NCBI GenBank assembly: GCA_963830485.1 | Contig: CAWHNE010000010.1 | Coordinates: 12,282 to 76,281, forward strand | Length of the DNA stretch: 64,000 nt | DNA from: CAIWHR01 sp963830485 | GTDB taxonomy: Bacteria > Pseudomonadota > Gammaproteobacteria > Burkholderiales > Casimicrobiaceae | Direction: 5' to 3' | In this document: positions 9,735-18,790 of the stretch, piece by piece | Layout of the letters: each line of letters opens with the position of its first letter | Position numbering within the stretch: the stretch's first letter is position 1 | Translations under genes and position numbers: made by a program | The notes under the pieces: generated by a model | Database searches by the model: none | What the model was told of the DNA's origin: nothing | What the model saw: only the letters and a program-made list of their open reading frames with translations

Positions 9735-10920
9735 TCAGATCGACCACGCGGGCTTCTCGCCGCTGTAGGCGTCGACCGCTTCGAACATGGCGGTGACGAG
9801 GGCGCGCTCCTCCTCCGTGAGCTCCGGACGCCAGATCTCGAACAGCAGGATCACGCGGGCGCGGTCGCTCCGGTTCCAGGCTTCGTGCTGCATCGTGTCG
9901 TCGAACACCCATGCCTTCCCCTCGATCGGCGTGCGCGTGTCGTTGCCGACGCGAAGGGCGCACTCCGGAGGCACGATCAACGGCAGGTGGCAGATCAGGC
10001 GGGTGTTGGTGAGCCCTGTGTGAGGGGGAATGTGGGCGCCGGGGCGCAAGAGCGAGAAGAGGACTGACGGCGAGCGGTTGCGCACCCAGACCTGCGGAGC
10101 CTCGGCGAGGGCGCCCAGCGTCTTCGGGCAGCGCGCGGCGTTGTCGAGATCGATCGTGCCGTCCTTCCACATGTAGAACGCGCTCCAGCTCGGATTCTCC
10201 TCCAGTCCGGCGAGGTCCCTTTGCGGTCGCCCCGGCACACGCCGGACGTAGGGCACGAACGATGGCGCAGTCTCCGCGAGAACCGACATCAGCTCGGCAC
10301 GGATGTCCGGCGTCGCCGCCTCGACCCGATCAAGCCACGGAAACCTTTCGCGGTCGTAGAACTGGATCTGCGGCAATTCGGGGAAGCAGTAGATACTCGG
10401 CTGCTGGAAGTAGCGCTGCTTCTTGCCAAGCAGCAAGTCGAGCGAATGCGTAAACCGCGTGGCCGCGCGGCCGGTTGGCAGGCCGCGGACCGGCGAGCCG
10501 GTCCAGGAGAAACGACTCGAAATCGCCCGCGTACCGTTCGCACATCAACTTGGCCCGCGCGAGCTCGTCGCGCAGCGCGGCGGGCATCTCGGCGGCCGGC
10601 GGAGCGACGCGGATCGCGTGCCGATAGAACGAGACCGCGCTGCGCGCGTCGCCCAGCGCGGCCAGGTGATCGGCCTTGAGGATGAGCGCGCCGAGATTCT
10701 GCGGCTCGAGCTCGAGCGCCTTGTCGAGCGCGGCGTCGACCCCGGCGGCGTCGCTCAGGTCCCGGCACGCGTACGCGAGCCCGATGTAGCTCGCCGCATC
10801 GGCGGCGCCGGCACCGACGATTCGCTCGAACGATGCGCGGGCCGTGCGGGCATCGCCTCGACGGAGCGCATCGGCCCCGGACTGCGCGAGGGCGTGCGCA
10901 TCGGCAGGTGGCAAGACCAT
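9735..10920 (-). CDS. TPR-aspartyl/asparaginyl beta-hydroxylase, copy 2 (frameshifted)
   Basis: It has the same layout as copy 1. TPRs start at ATG 10920 (MVLPPADAHALAQSGADALR; ALELEPQNLGALILKADHLA). The PF05118 domain follows: QFYDRERFPWLDRVEAATPDIR, NPSWSAFYMWKDG, IPPHTGLTNTRLICHLPLI, WVFDDTMQHEAWNRSD and LFEIWRPELTEEERA. One frameshift falls near 10440-10460. It is clearly homologous to copy 1 along its whole length but quite diverged, so it may modify a different residue or partner. It ends 26 bases before copy 1 starts, so the two are probably co-transcribed. The first codons are uncertain because the frame is open further upstream. Confidence 0.84.
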
Positions 10921-11055
10921 GGATAGTGGATCGAATAGTTGCAGGAACGCTTGCGCTTCGGCGCCGGTCGCGGGCGCAAGGATAGCACTCGCTGGGAACG
11001 GTCCGGAACCCGGTGTAGGATTCGCAGCATTTGCAAACGGACGACGGAGCGCGGC

Positions 11056-11721
11056 GTGCTGCTCAAGATCAGAAACCTTCTCGCGCCGGCCGAGATCGCG
11101 CGGCTCTCGGCGCTCGCGCGCGAGATTCGGTTCGTCGACGGGCGCGCGTCGAATCCCGCCAACACGTCGAAGGACAACCTCCAGGCCGACCTGGGCGACC
11201 CGCGTTACGTGGAGTCGGTGCAGATCGTCAGCGGCGCGATCGGGCGCTCGCGCGAGTTCATGGATTTCGCGATGCCCAAGCACATCGCGCCGCCGCTCCT
11301 GTGCCGCTACGAGCCCGGAATGAAATACGGGGGCCACGCCGACGCGGCGCTGATCCAGCTCGGCAATGCGCGGCTGCGCTCCGACCTCTCGTGCACGGTC
11401 TTCGTCACCGACCCGTCGACCTACGAAGGCGGTGAGCTGTCGATCGAGATCGGCAACCTGGCCATTCCGATCAAGGGTGCCGCCGGCGAGGCGATCATCT
11501 ACCCGTCGACGACGCTGCACGAGGTCGTTCCGGTACGCTCCGGGCAGCGCCTCGTCTCGATCACGTTCATCGAGAGCTACATCGCCGACGAGCACCAGCG
11601 TACGCAGGTCTACGAGCTCAACGAGATCGCCGCGCTCGAAGGGACGTCGATGAGATGGGAAAGTCGCGTGCGCCTCGACGTCGTGCGGCAGAACCTGATC
11701 CGCATGTGGTCGACGACCTAG
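11056..11721 (+). CDS. PKHD-type 2OG-Fe(II) hydroxylase (YbiX/PiuC-like)
   Basis: About 221 residues from GTG 11056 (LLKIRNLLAPAEIARL), with GGAG a few bases upstream; an ATG at 10939 is in frame but adds an Arg-rich stretch outside the family. Iron ligands are visible as H-A-D in GGHADAALIQ and the distal His in TTLHEVVPV, with the 2OG-binding Arg in SGQRLVSITFIES. PiuC/YbiX proteins are often encoded next to TonB-dependent receptors, and the family is related to prolyl 4-hydroxylases. The gene is intact and runs divergently from the tandem beta-hydroxylases. Its substrate is unknown. Confidence 0.85.
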   Translation: MLLKIRNLLAPAEIARLSALAREIRFVDGRASNPANTSKDNLQADLGDPRYVESVQIVSGAIGRSREFMDFAMPKHIAPPLLCRYEPGMKYGGHADAALIQLGNARLRSDLSCTVFVTDPSTYEGGELSIEIGNLAIPIKGAAGEAIIYPSTTLHEVVPVRSGQRLVSITFIESYIADEHQRTQVYELNEIAALEGTSMRWESRVRLDVVRQNLIRMWSTT

Positions 11722-12846
11722 GCCGGGACAGCCTCGAGGTCGAGCAAACCTCGGCGACCGCGGCATTCGCTCGCGCGAGGCGCTCGAGCCACGCGAGACC
11801 CTTGCGGATCTCTTCGCGATGGTCGCGGCGCGCCTCGCGCAGGATCTGCGCCCGCACTTCCGGTGTATACGCGTATTCGGGCGCCTTCGAATAGCGCGTG
11901 AGCACCGGGCTGCGCCCGACCTCCGACAGATAACGCGCATCGGCGGGCAGTCCGAAATGGCCGAGGATGCGTTCCATGCTCGCGGGGACACTCGCGAGGA
12001 AGGCGTCGAAGTCGAGGCCGATGACGCGGTCGGGAAACCGCGCGAGCGCTTCGCAGCGGCTCCGCGACTCCGCGAGCCAGCTCATCGCGGCCAGCTCGCC
12101 GATCGACATCGCGTGCAGCGGTCCGAGAGGCTCCGTCAGCCACGACTGCAGGCGCCGGATGCGCTCGGGACCGTGCCCGCGCAGATCGAGCGGCGAATTC
12201 TGCCCGGCAAGCAGCGTGGCCAGATACGGCTCGGCGCCTAGATTCAGGTAGATGGCCCGCGAGCCTTGGTGCCGGTCAAGCAACGCCGCGGCCACTCGGC
12301 CGGCGCTGCTCGTCGCCTTGACGACGACGCTGCGCGTTGCGGCGTAGCCCCGGGACCAGAGCTTCATGAACACGCCGAGGGCGAGATCGAACTGCGCGTC
12401 GCTCAGCAGCGCGTCCGGACGGCCCAGCGCGTCGTGCGCTTCGGCGAGTGTGCGCAGCGGCAGCGGCTCGCGGAGCGACAGCACCGCTTCGGTCTCGTCG
12501 AGCAGCCGGCTCAGCGAGCGTCGAGCCGACATGGCCCGTGTGGAAGATGAAATGGACGGGGCGCCCGGCGGTCAGCGCCCGCGTTGCCTCGGCGACGCGG
12601 GCGAACGGAATCCAGGCTCCCTGCCGTGGCGGGCCCGAGGATGCGGTCGTCGAGGAAGCTCGCCGCGCGGTAGGCGGCGGCGTCGAACCGGATGACGAGC
12701 GCCGCCTCGCGGACGAGGTCGAGCTTTTGCGGGTAGGCATCGGGCGACGCCGGCAATAGCGTCAGCAGGGCGTCCTGCAGCGAAGGAGAAGGCTCGGTCG
12801 CCAAGTCGGGAATTCCTCGCTGGGCACGTCCGACAAGTCTTGCCAT
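11618..12846 (-). CDS. Sulfotransferase-family protein without evident TPR (frameshifted)
   Basis: Pieces in three frames join into one protein: IPDLATEPSPSLQDALLTLL near the start, then FHTGHVGSTL (a phosphosulfate-type loop) near 12540, then SRLLDETEAVLSLREPLPLR and a helical C-terminal half containing VIGLDFDAFLASVPASMERIL. This matches small bacterial sulfotransferase-like proteins of ~350-400 residues. Frameshifts fall near 12620-12640 and 12530. ATG 12846 is the likely start. In the final frame it is open to 11618, overlapping the convergent PKHD gene by ~104 bases; another frame stops at 11718, which would fit better. It is diverged from the sulfotransferase at 1.1-2.6 kb. Confidence 0.6.
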
Positions 12847-12964
12847 GGCTTGCCGGACGCGATCAGAATGGGAAGGCGCGCTCGCTCGCGGCGCCGGCGG
12901 CGAATAATCCGCGCCCTGTCGATGTTGGCATCATAAGCGTTCGGTGAACGCAAAGGAGTCCGAC

Positions 12965-13636
12965 ATGAGGACACAAAGGTTTTTCATTCCAGTGCTCGCC
13001 GCCGTCGCCGCGGTGGCGTTCGCTCCCGCGTTCGCGGCAACCAACCCGGCGCAGGCCGACGGACTTTCCGCCGTCAAGTCGCGCACGCTGGACGAGGTCT
13101 ATCTGCGGCCGGCGGTCGACCTCTCGAGTTACCGCAAGGTCATCGTCGAGCCGGCCCGCGTGGAGCTCGTGAAGGGCTACCGCAAGTACATCAACCAGCA
13201 GCGGGAACCCTCGCGCTGGCTCACGCCCGAGGACGAGCGCCAAATGGTCGCCACCGCGGCGGCGCTGATGACCGACGCCGTCACCGCCGCATTCAAGGCG
13301 CAGGGTTTCGAGATCGTCACGGCCCCCGGCCCGGGCGTGCTGTACGTCGCGCCGAGCACGCTGGACCTGTTCGTCAACGCGCCGGATACGGTCACGCCGA
13401 CCAGGCAGGGCCAGATCACCCACATGGAGGCGGGTGACGCGACGCTCAATCTGGAGATCCGCGACGCGGTCACGGGAAATGTCGTGGGCCGCGTGGTCGA
13501 CCGGAGCACGGCGCGCCAGGTCGGGCGCTTCAACGCGGTGACCCTGATCTCCAATCAGTTCTGGTTCGACGCGATGTTCTCGGCGTGGGCGCGCAGCTGC
13601 GCGACCGAGCTCGCCATGGTCCGCGGCGCGCCGTGA
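12965..13636 (+). CDS. Secreted protein of the DUF3313 type
   Basis: A 223-residue protein with a clear signal peptide (about 24 residues, ending AFAPAFA). The mature part (SYRKVIVEPARVEL; LMTDAVTAAFKAQGFEI; VLYVAPSTLDLFVNAPD) resembles the DUF3313 envelope proteins, whose function is unknown. AAAGGAG lies 8 bases before ATG 12965. It is intact. It is divergent from the sulfotransferase-like gene and convergent with the next gene. Confidence 0.75.
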   Translation: MRTQRFFIPVLAAVAAVAFAPAFAATNPAQADGLSAVKSRTLDEVYLRPAVDLSSYRKVIVEPARVELVKGYRKYINQQREPSRWLTPEDERQMVATAAALMTDAVTAAFKAQGFEIVTAPGPGVLYVAPSTLDLFVNAPDTVTPTRQGQITHMEAGDATLNLEIRDAVTGNVVGRVVDRSTARQVGRFNAVTLISNQFWFDAMFSAWARSCATELAMVRGAP

Positions 13637-13654
13637 CCGGCGGGCGCGTCGCGG

Positions 13655-13714
13655 CCTCCGCTCCGTCGAATGAATCGTGGCGCCGAGTCGGCCACCTGCT
13701 CGCCGCTCGCGCCG
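13655..13714. repeat. Short copy of the stop-anchored GC-rich repeat
   Basis: Between two convergent stops. The last 21 bases, GCTCGCCGCTCGCGCCGCTAC including the CTA that is the stop of the following minus-strand gene, recur exactly at 57258-57278 next to the fnr stop. The upstream half (CGGCCTCCG, GATGAAT-like, GCGCCGAGTCG) also resembles the start of the 56.5-kb repeat block. Confidence 0.6.
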
Positions 13715-14244
13715 CTACTTGAGGCGGTTGACCTTGACGAGGATGTTGCGGCCGTCGATCGTCAGGTTGTAGCTGCCGAGGGCGCCGCGCTCGATCCTGA
13801 CCGACATTTTCGTCCCGCGCTCCGGGTCGAGCACGGTCGTCGTGTCGCTGTCGAGCTGGCGCCAGACCTGGCCGTTCTCGAGGATGAAGACGGCCTTGCC
13901 GCGCGCCGTCTTCGCGAATTCGAGCACCGGCGAGCGCAATCTCGTTGAGCTCCTCCGGAGCCGGTTCCGGGGGCGGCTTGCCGAAGTCCTCCGGCTTCGT
14001 CACGGGCGTCGGCGGGCGCGAGAAGCCGAACCATTCGAGGAGGCTCTTCGACGGCGCCTCGGGCGCGGGCGCGGCGCAGCGCGCTCTTCACGCGCGCCAT
14101 CGCGGCATCGAAGCACTTGAGGCGCTCGGCGGCGTCGGCGATGTCAGCGCAGCGGGCGACCTCGGCGAGCGCGTCGCGCGAGGCGTCGGCGTGCGCGGGC
14201 GGCGCGGCAAGAGCGCGAGCAGCAGCAGGCAGCAGAATGCGCAT
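13715..14244 (-). CDS. Secreted hypothetical protein with a Cys-rich N-terminal motif (frameshifted)
   Basis: The N-terminus is a signal peptide (MRILLPAAARALAAPPAHA) followed by ARCADIADAAERLKCFDAAM, a two-Cys motif seen in the VasI/TagO-like family and other small periplasmic proteins. The C-terminus (VFILENGQVWRQLDSD; SYNLTIDGRNILVKVNRLK) is a small beta-rich domain. Two shifts (near 14080 and 13940) separate these parts. I do not recognise a precise function, and no type VI genes are nearby. It follows the Spy-like gene on the same strand with ~47 bases between. Confidence 0.6.
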
Positions 14245-14291
14245 CGGTGCGGGATCGCACGCCGGTCGCCCGCGGCGGCCGGCGGGCGACG

Positions 14292-14769
14292 CTACTTGAC
14301 GAGCGGGATCGCGACCGCGAGGTCGTAGTCCTGGAACGCGCGGATCTTCGACTCGAGCTGCAGGTATCGCGCCGCCTTCTTCGGCGGCAGCGCCTTGAGC
14401 ACCGCCTTCTGCATCGTCTGCCGCGCCTTGAGCTCGGCCTGGTCGGCTTCCATCATCTCCTTGGCGAGCTGCTTCGCGAACGCGTCCGACATCGGCCGGT
14501 CGCGCGCGACGATGTCCTCGACGGCGAGCGCGACCTGCCGGTTCGACGCGTTGAGGTGGCGCTGGTACGTATCGTAGATCGGCCAGAACTTGGCCGCTTC
14601 CGTCGGCGTGAGCTCGAGCGTCGACGCGACGAGCGCGCGCTTGTCGGCCTTCACGGCGTTGCGCAGCGCCTGCATGTCGTTCGCCGGAGCGGCTTGGCCT
14701 TGCGCGAAGGCCGACGTGGCGGCGAAGGCGACGATGAAGATGAAGGCGGCGGCAAGTCGTTGGTCTCAT
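14292..14769 (-). CDS. Small periplasmic helical protein, Spy/CpxP-like (frameshift near start)
   Basis: The mature part is all-helical: ELTPTEAAKFWPIYDTYQRHL, then ~60 charged residues ending YLQLESKIRAF. The proposed start ATG 14769 has AGGGAT upstream but leads into another frame; one base lost near 14750 would restore a good signal peptide (IFIVAFAATSAFAQG). The repeated LT-x-x-(E/Q)-A-x-x-F/W pattern resembles LTxxQ-type Spy/CpxP chaperones or metal-responsive proteins. The exact role is unknown. Confidence 0.62.
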
Positions 14770-15223
14770 CGTGGTATCCCTGAAGATGGTTGCCGGCCGG
14801 CGCCCGGCGCGGCGCGGGGGCGCGGCGCGCTCGTCGCGCGCTGGCCGGTACGTCCTTCTCGCTGACCGCTTGACATCGCGGCCGCAATCTTGGCATAATA
14901 GCAGGCTTTTTTGGCCGGCCGCCGGCCCGGCGCAGCAGGAGGGTTCGCGCCACGCGAGAACGCCTGCAAGCGCGCCGGACGCGAGGTCGGACAGACTCGC
15001 GCGGGCGATCCGCGGGCCGGCGGCAGGGAATCGTCGAACGGTTTTGCATTTTCGCTTGGACGCCATTAGCATCAGCCCCCTGCACCGGGAGAGCCTCGCG
15101 CCGCGCAGCACCGCTTCGCGGCCGGAGAGGCTCTGCCGTTGTCGCTTGCGCCGGCCGAGACGCCGGCCACGTCGCGCCCGGTCGAAATCCATCTGATCGA
15201 ATCCACCTTTGCCTGGAGACTCC
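14770..15223. other. Long leader region before exbB
   Basis: A 454-base gap between the Spy-like gene (minus) and exbB (plus). It holds the promoter listed separately and then ~320 bases to exbB in which I see no gene or recognised leader element. The stretch around 15040-15075 is A/T-richer (GGTTTTGCATTTTCGC) and could hold a second promoter. Confidence 0.4.
14870..14899 (+). promoter_or_regulatory. Sigma-70-type promoter upstream of exbB
   Basis: TTGACA at 14870-14875 and CATAAT at 14894-14899 with an 18-base spacer. It points towards exbB-exbD-exbD-tonB and leaves a leader of about 320 bases. Confidence 0.6.
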
Positions 15224-16090
15224 ATGTTGAAGACGACCCGTCTGGCCGCGCTGGCCGCGGTCCTGTTCGTGGCCGCGTCCGCCGCGGTCGTCCCGCAAGC
15301 TGCGCTCGCGCAGACGCCGCCTGCGGCCCCGGCCGCCGCCCCCGCGGCGCCGGCCGCCCCGGCCGCGCTCCCGCCGCCGCTCCGGCCGCGAAGCCCGTGG
15401 GCGTGAAAGCCACCGAGATCGTCGACAACCCCTACGGCCTCGAGGCGCTGTGGAAGGGCGGCGACATGGTGGCCAAGATCACGCTGCTGATCCTCGTCGT
15501 CATGTCGATGGGGAGCTGGTACATCATCATCACCAAGGTGTACGAGCAATACAAGATGCTGCGCCACGGAAAGAACGCCGAGAAGTCGTTCTGGAAGGCG
15601 CCGAGCGTGAAGCAAGGGCGCCGAGGGACTCAAGAAGACGAGCCCGTACCGCTTCATCGCCGAGACCGGCCTCGAGGCGACGGCCCGCCACACGGGTCTC
15701 TTCGGCGCCGTCGACATGAACGAGTGGATCAGCATGTCGATCCAGCGCGCGATCGACAACGTGCAGAGCCGCACCCAGGACGGCCTTGCGTTCCTGGCGA
15801 CGGTCGGATCGACCGCCCCGTTCGTTGGGTTGTTCGGCACGGTCTGGGGCATCTACCACGCGCTGACGGCGATCGGCATCGCGGGACAGGCGTCGATCGA
15901 CAAGGTCGCGGGACCGGTAGGCGAAGCGCTCATCATGACTGCGTTCGGCCTCGCCGTCGCGGTGCCGGCGGTGCTGGGCTACAACTGGCTCGTCCGCCGC
16001 AACAAGACCGTGATGGAGCAGGTCCGCGGCTTCGGCTCCGAGCTGCACGCGGTGCTGCTGTCCAGCCCGAAGACCCCCGCGAAGGCGTGA
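15224..16090 (+). CDS. exbB: ExbB/TolQ/MotA-family proton channel subunit (frameshifted)
   Basis: A signal-like hydrophobic N-terminus (MLKTTRLAALAAVLFVAASA) leads into an Ala/Pro-rich stretch. Then come three membrane segments: ITLLILVVMSMGSWYIIITK, the family signature FLATVGSTAPFVGLFGTVWG, and LIMTAFGLAVAVPAVLGYNW. The frame slips in the GCC/GCG run near 15380 and again near 15610; the protein is otherwise full length (~285 residues). With ExbD it forms the inner-membrane motor that uses the proton gradient to drive TonB. It starts the four-gene operon, only 4 bases before exbD. Confidence 0.9.
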
Positions 16091-16094
16091 CGCC

Positions 16095-16520
16095 ATGGCG
16101 ATGAACGTCGGCGCGGCCGACGAGGACGAGGCCATCTCGACGATCAACACGACGCCGCTGGTCGACGTGATGCTGGTGCTGCTGATCATCTTCCTGATCA
16201 CGATCCCGGTCGTCGTGACGTCGATTCCGGTCGAGCTGCCGAAGGAGCGCAACGAGGTCCGGGAGACCAAGCCGGAGAACATCGTCCTGTCGGTCGACCA
16301 GGCGGGCGGCATCTTCTGGAACGACCTCAGGATCGCGTCGACCGCCGCGCTGATCGACCGCTTGAAGAAGATCTCGGTGCTGTCGCCGCAGCCCGAGGTG
16401 CAGATCCGCGGCGACGGCCGCGCCAACTACACCGGGGTGGGTCGGATCATCTACGCGTGCCAGCGCGCCGGCATCGCGAAGGTCGGCTTCATCACCGAGC
16501 CGCCGCCGCGCGGCGGCTGA
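16095..16520 (+). CDS. exbD: ExbD biopolymer transport protein, first copy
   Basis: A 141-residue protein. It has a short cytoplasmic N-terminus, the motif INTTPLVDVMLVLLIIFLI with the essential membrane Asp at residue 24, and a periplasmic domain with the usual ending (IIYACQRAGIAKVGFITEP). It is the partner of ExbB in the TonB motor. It is followed by a second, different ExbD; the pair is typical of systems such as Xanthomonas tonB-exbB-exbD1-exbD2. Confidence 0.93.
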   Translation: MAMNVGAADEDEAISTINTTPLVDVMLVLLIIFLITIPVVVTSIPVELPKERNEVRETKPENIVLSVDQAGGIFWNDLRIASTAALIDRLKKISVLSPQPEVQIRGDGRANYTGVGRIIYACQRAGIAKVGFITEPPPRGG

Positions 16521-16555
16521 CGCGCCGCGTTCGACGGGAAAGAAGGGAAGCAGCA

Positions 16556-16984
16556 ATGGCCATGAACATAGGACCGGCCGGGCGCGAGCCCGACGTGATG
16601 ATCGACATCAACACCACGCCGCTGATCGACGTGATGCTGGTGCTGCTCGTGATGCTGATCATCACGATCCCGATCCAGCTGCACGCGGTGAACCTCAACC
16701 TGCCGCTCGGCAGTCCGCCGCCGCCGCTGACGCCGCCGGAAGTCGTCAAGATCGACGTCGACCCGACGAGCACCGTCTATTGGAACGGCGAGGCGGTGCC
16801 GACGCGCGAGGCGCTCGAGCAGATGCTCGCGGCCGCGGCCGTGCAGCAAGTGCAGCCGGAGCTCCATCTGCGGCCCGACAAGAACTCGCGCTACGAGGTG
16901 GTCGCGGGCGTGATGGCCTCCGCGCAGAGGCTCGGGCTCACCAAGATCGGCATCGTCGGCAGCGAGCAGTTCATCGAGGAGTAG
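16556..16984 (+). CDS. exbD: ExbD biopolymer transport protein, second copy
   Basis: A 142-residue protein with the same layout as the first copy (NTTPLIDVMLVLLVMLII; membrane Asp at residue 25) but with a Pro-rich linker (GSPPPPLTPPEVVK) after the membrane segment. GAAGGGAAG lies before ATG 16556. Two ExbD types in one operon suggest a hetero-oligomeric channel or a subunit specialised for certain receptors. Confidence 0.92.
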   Translation: MAMNIGPAGREPDVMIDINTTPLIDVMLVLLVMLIITIPIQLHAVNLNLPLGSPPPPLTPPEVVKIDVDPTSTVYWNGEAVPTREALEQMLAAAAVQQVQPELHLRPDKNSRYEVVAGVMASAQRLGLTKIGIVGSEQFIEE

Positions 16985-17023
16985 CCGCCGCGTTGCGCGC
17001 GCGCACACGGGAGTCATACGCAG

Positions 17024-17659
17024 ATGGATTTCGCACGGCAACAGAGGGCACCGACCCGGCACGCGTTCGGATTGATGGTCGTCATCCTGGTGCACGTCCT
17101 GGTCATCTACGCACTGGTGACGGGTCTCGCCCGCAAGGCGGTTCAGGTGATCAAGAAGCCGCTGGACGCGTCGATCATCGAGGAGCTGAAGCTCCCGCCG
17201 CCGCCGCCGCCGCCGCCCAAGAGAGTCGACATTCCCAAGCCGCCGCCGCCGGAAACCTACATCCCGCCGCCGGACATTCCGGTGACGACCGCGCCCACCG
17301 GGCCGACGATCACGGTGGTGACGCCGGAGCCGCCGAAGGCGCCGCCGGTCATCGAGGCCCCGCCGCCGCCGCCACCGCCGCCGCCGAAACCGGCGGTACG
17401 GCGCGGCATCCAGCGAATCGGCGGCGACAATCCGGAGTTCCCGAAGGCGGCCATCAGGGCAGGCGTCGAGAAGGGGCGCGTCGTCGCGCGGCTCAACATC
17501 GACGAGAACGGCAACGTGACCGACGTCGTCATCGTGTTGGCGGAGCCGTCCCGGCACTTCGACAAAGAGGTCATCACGGCGCTCAAGACGTGGAAGTTCC
17601 GCGCCGAAGGCGAGAAGTACGTCGGCGAGGTCGAGGTCAACTTCACGCTGAAGGACTAG
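17024..17659 (+). CDS. tonB: TonB energy-transducing protein
   Basis: A 211-residue protein. One N-terminal membrane anchor (about residues 15-36, LMVVILVHVLVIYALVTGL), a long Pro-rich spacer with two poly-Pro runs (about 56-135), and a C-terminal TonB domain (residues ~140-211: NPEFPKAAIRAGVEKGRVV; ALKTWKFRAEG). It spans the periplasm and contacts the TonB box of receptors such as the one at 4.9 kb. It is the last gene of exbB-exbD-exbD-tonB, 39 bases after exbD. Confidence 0.93.
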   Translation: MDFARQQRAPTRHAFGLMVVILVHVLVIYALVTGLARKAVQVIKKPLDASIIEELKLPPPPPPPPKRVDIPKPPPPETYIPPPDIPVTTAPTGPTITVVTPEPPKAPPVIEAPPPPPPPPPKPAVRRGIQRIGGDNPEFPKAAIRAGVEKGRVVARLNIDENGNVTDVVIVLAEPSRHFDKEVITALKTWKFRAEGEKYVGEVEVNFTLKD

Positions 17660-17810
17660 CGGCGCAGCGCGACCGGTTCGGCCTCCGCACGGTTGACTCT
17701 GATCGTCGGCCGAGCGGTCGGCCTCCGAACGCGCTCCCGGTCGCTCGCATCCCCATGCGAGCAGTGGCCACCGTGCCCGGTCGCCGCGCTCCGAAAGGCG
17801 GAAGGGACTC
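17660..17810. repeat. Copy of the stop-anchored GC-rich repeat behind tonB
   Basis: It starts right after the tonB TAG (TAGCGGCGCAGCGCGACCGG). It shares TTCGGCCTCCGCAC, the 17-base GTCGGCCTCCGAACGCG (17717-17733) and CTCGCATCCCC (17744-17754) with the block at 56.7-57.1 kb, in the same order. It fills the gap between two convergent genes. Confidence 0.6.
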
Positions 17811-18193
17811 CTAGCCGCGCCGCAGCGCCCAGACCATTGCGGTCCAGCTGCCGACGCCCAGCGCGACGACGCGTGGTGACGATCTGCGCGAGCGACACCG
17901 GATGACCCGCGACCACGCGGAAGTACTCGCGGGCGACGTCGGCATAGGCACCCGGGAAGGCAATGACGGCGCCGATGCCTGCCGCCGTCCACAGCCCGAT
18001 CACCGCACGCTTGCGCCACGCCGGCAGCGTTGCCGGCGCGGGCAGCTTCGCCATCACGCTGCGCCGTGAAGCCGTCGTCGGCCAGGTAGCCGGCGCGATG
18101 CTCGCGGCCTTCCGCGCGCAGCGCGGCATCGAGCCAGTCGTCGGCGGGGGCGGACATTGCGGGCGAGTGGTCGTCCATGGCGGTTCGGCCCAT
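17811..18193 (-). CDS. Small membrane protein, probable anti-sigma factor (frameshifted)
   Basis: The start (MDDHSPAMSAPADDWLDAALR, ATG 18178, or ATG 18193 five codons earlier) is a short cytoplasmic region. It continues in a second frame with RKRAVIGLWTAAGIGAVIAF (first membrane segment) and in a third with VALGVGSWTAMVWALRRG. About 125 residues with two membrane segments. It starts 2 bases after the sigma factor stop, so the pair is translationally linked; this position and topology fit an anti-sigma factor, though no zinc-binding motif is visible. Inferred from context, not from a recognised domain. Confidence 0.5.
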
Positions 18194-18194
18194 T

Positions 18195-18777
18195 CTACTC
18201 CGGGGCCCAGGCCGCGAGCTGCGACTTGAGCTTCTGCTTCGCGCGCAGGATGTGCGTCTTGACCGTGCCGACCGGGCAGTTCAGCACGTAGGCCGCTTCC
18301 TCGTGCGACAGGTCGTTATGGTAGCACTGGACGATCGCCGCCCGCTCGCCTTCGCTCAGGACCGCGAGCGCGCGCTCCATGTCGAGCCTGAGCGTGGCGC
18401 CGCGGGTATGGTCGCCCAGGCTCTCGTCGGGACTCGCGTCGTCGTCGTCTTCGCTCCGCCGCGATCTCGGCATCGCGGTCGCCCAGGAGTTCCTCCTTGC
18501 GCTTTCGCGCATCCGCGAGATACGCGTTGGTCGCGATGCGGTAGAGCCACGTCGAGAATTGCGCCTCCTGGCGGAAGGACTTCAGGTTGCGATAAGCGAG
18601 CATGAACGTGTCCTGGGCGAGGTCGTCGGCGAGCGCGTGGTTGCCGGCCGTCATCCTGCGCAGCGTCGCCCGCACCGCGGACTGGTGCCGGCGGACGAGT
18701 TCCGAGAACGCATGCCGGTCATCCTGGACGACGACACGGGCGATGAGCTGTGCATCGGTGACCGGCGGCTCTGCCAT
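18195..18777 (-). CDS. ECF-type RNA polymerase sigma factor (frameshifted)
   Basis: Region 2 is clear from ATG 18777: AFSELVRRHQSAVRATLRRM, ALADDLAQDTFMLAYRNL and FSTWLYRIATNAYLADARKR. Region 4 follows in another frame: ALAVLSEGERAAIVQCYHND, LSHEEAAYVLNCPVGTVKTH and ILRAKQKLKSQL. The slip falls in the G/C-rich linker near 18450-18470. About 190 residues, the usual ECF length (RpoE-like). It lies in an operon between the DUF6249-like gene and the anti-sigma candidate; its targets are unknown. Confidence 0.88.
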
Positions 18778-18790
18778 CCGCGCCCGCGGC

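Noticed and set aside
12965..13636. Reading the DUF3313 gene as part of the sulfotransferase island
   Set aside because: It is on the other strand, has its own ribosome site, and homologous envelope proteins occur without such enzymes; its membership is not supported.
17156..17400. Low-complexity CCG repeats as a DNA repeat element
   Set aside because: They encode the poly-Pro spacer of TonB, which is normal for that protein.
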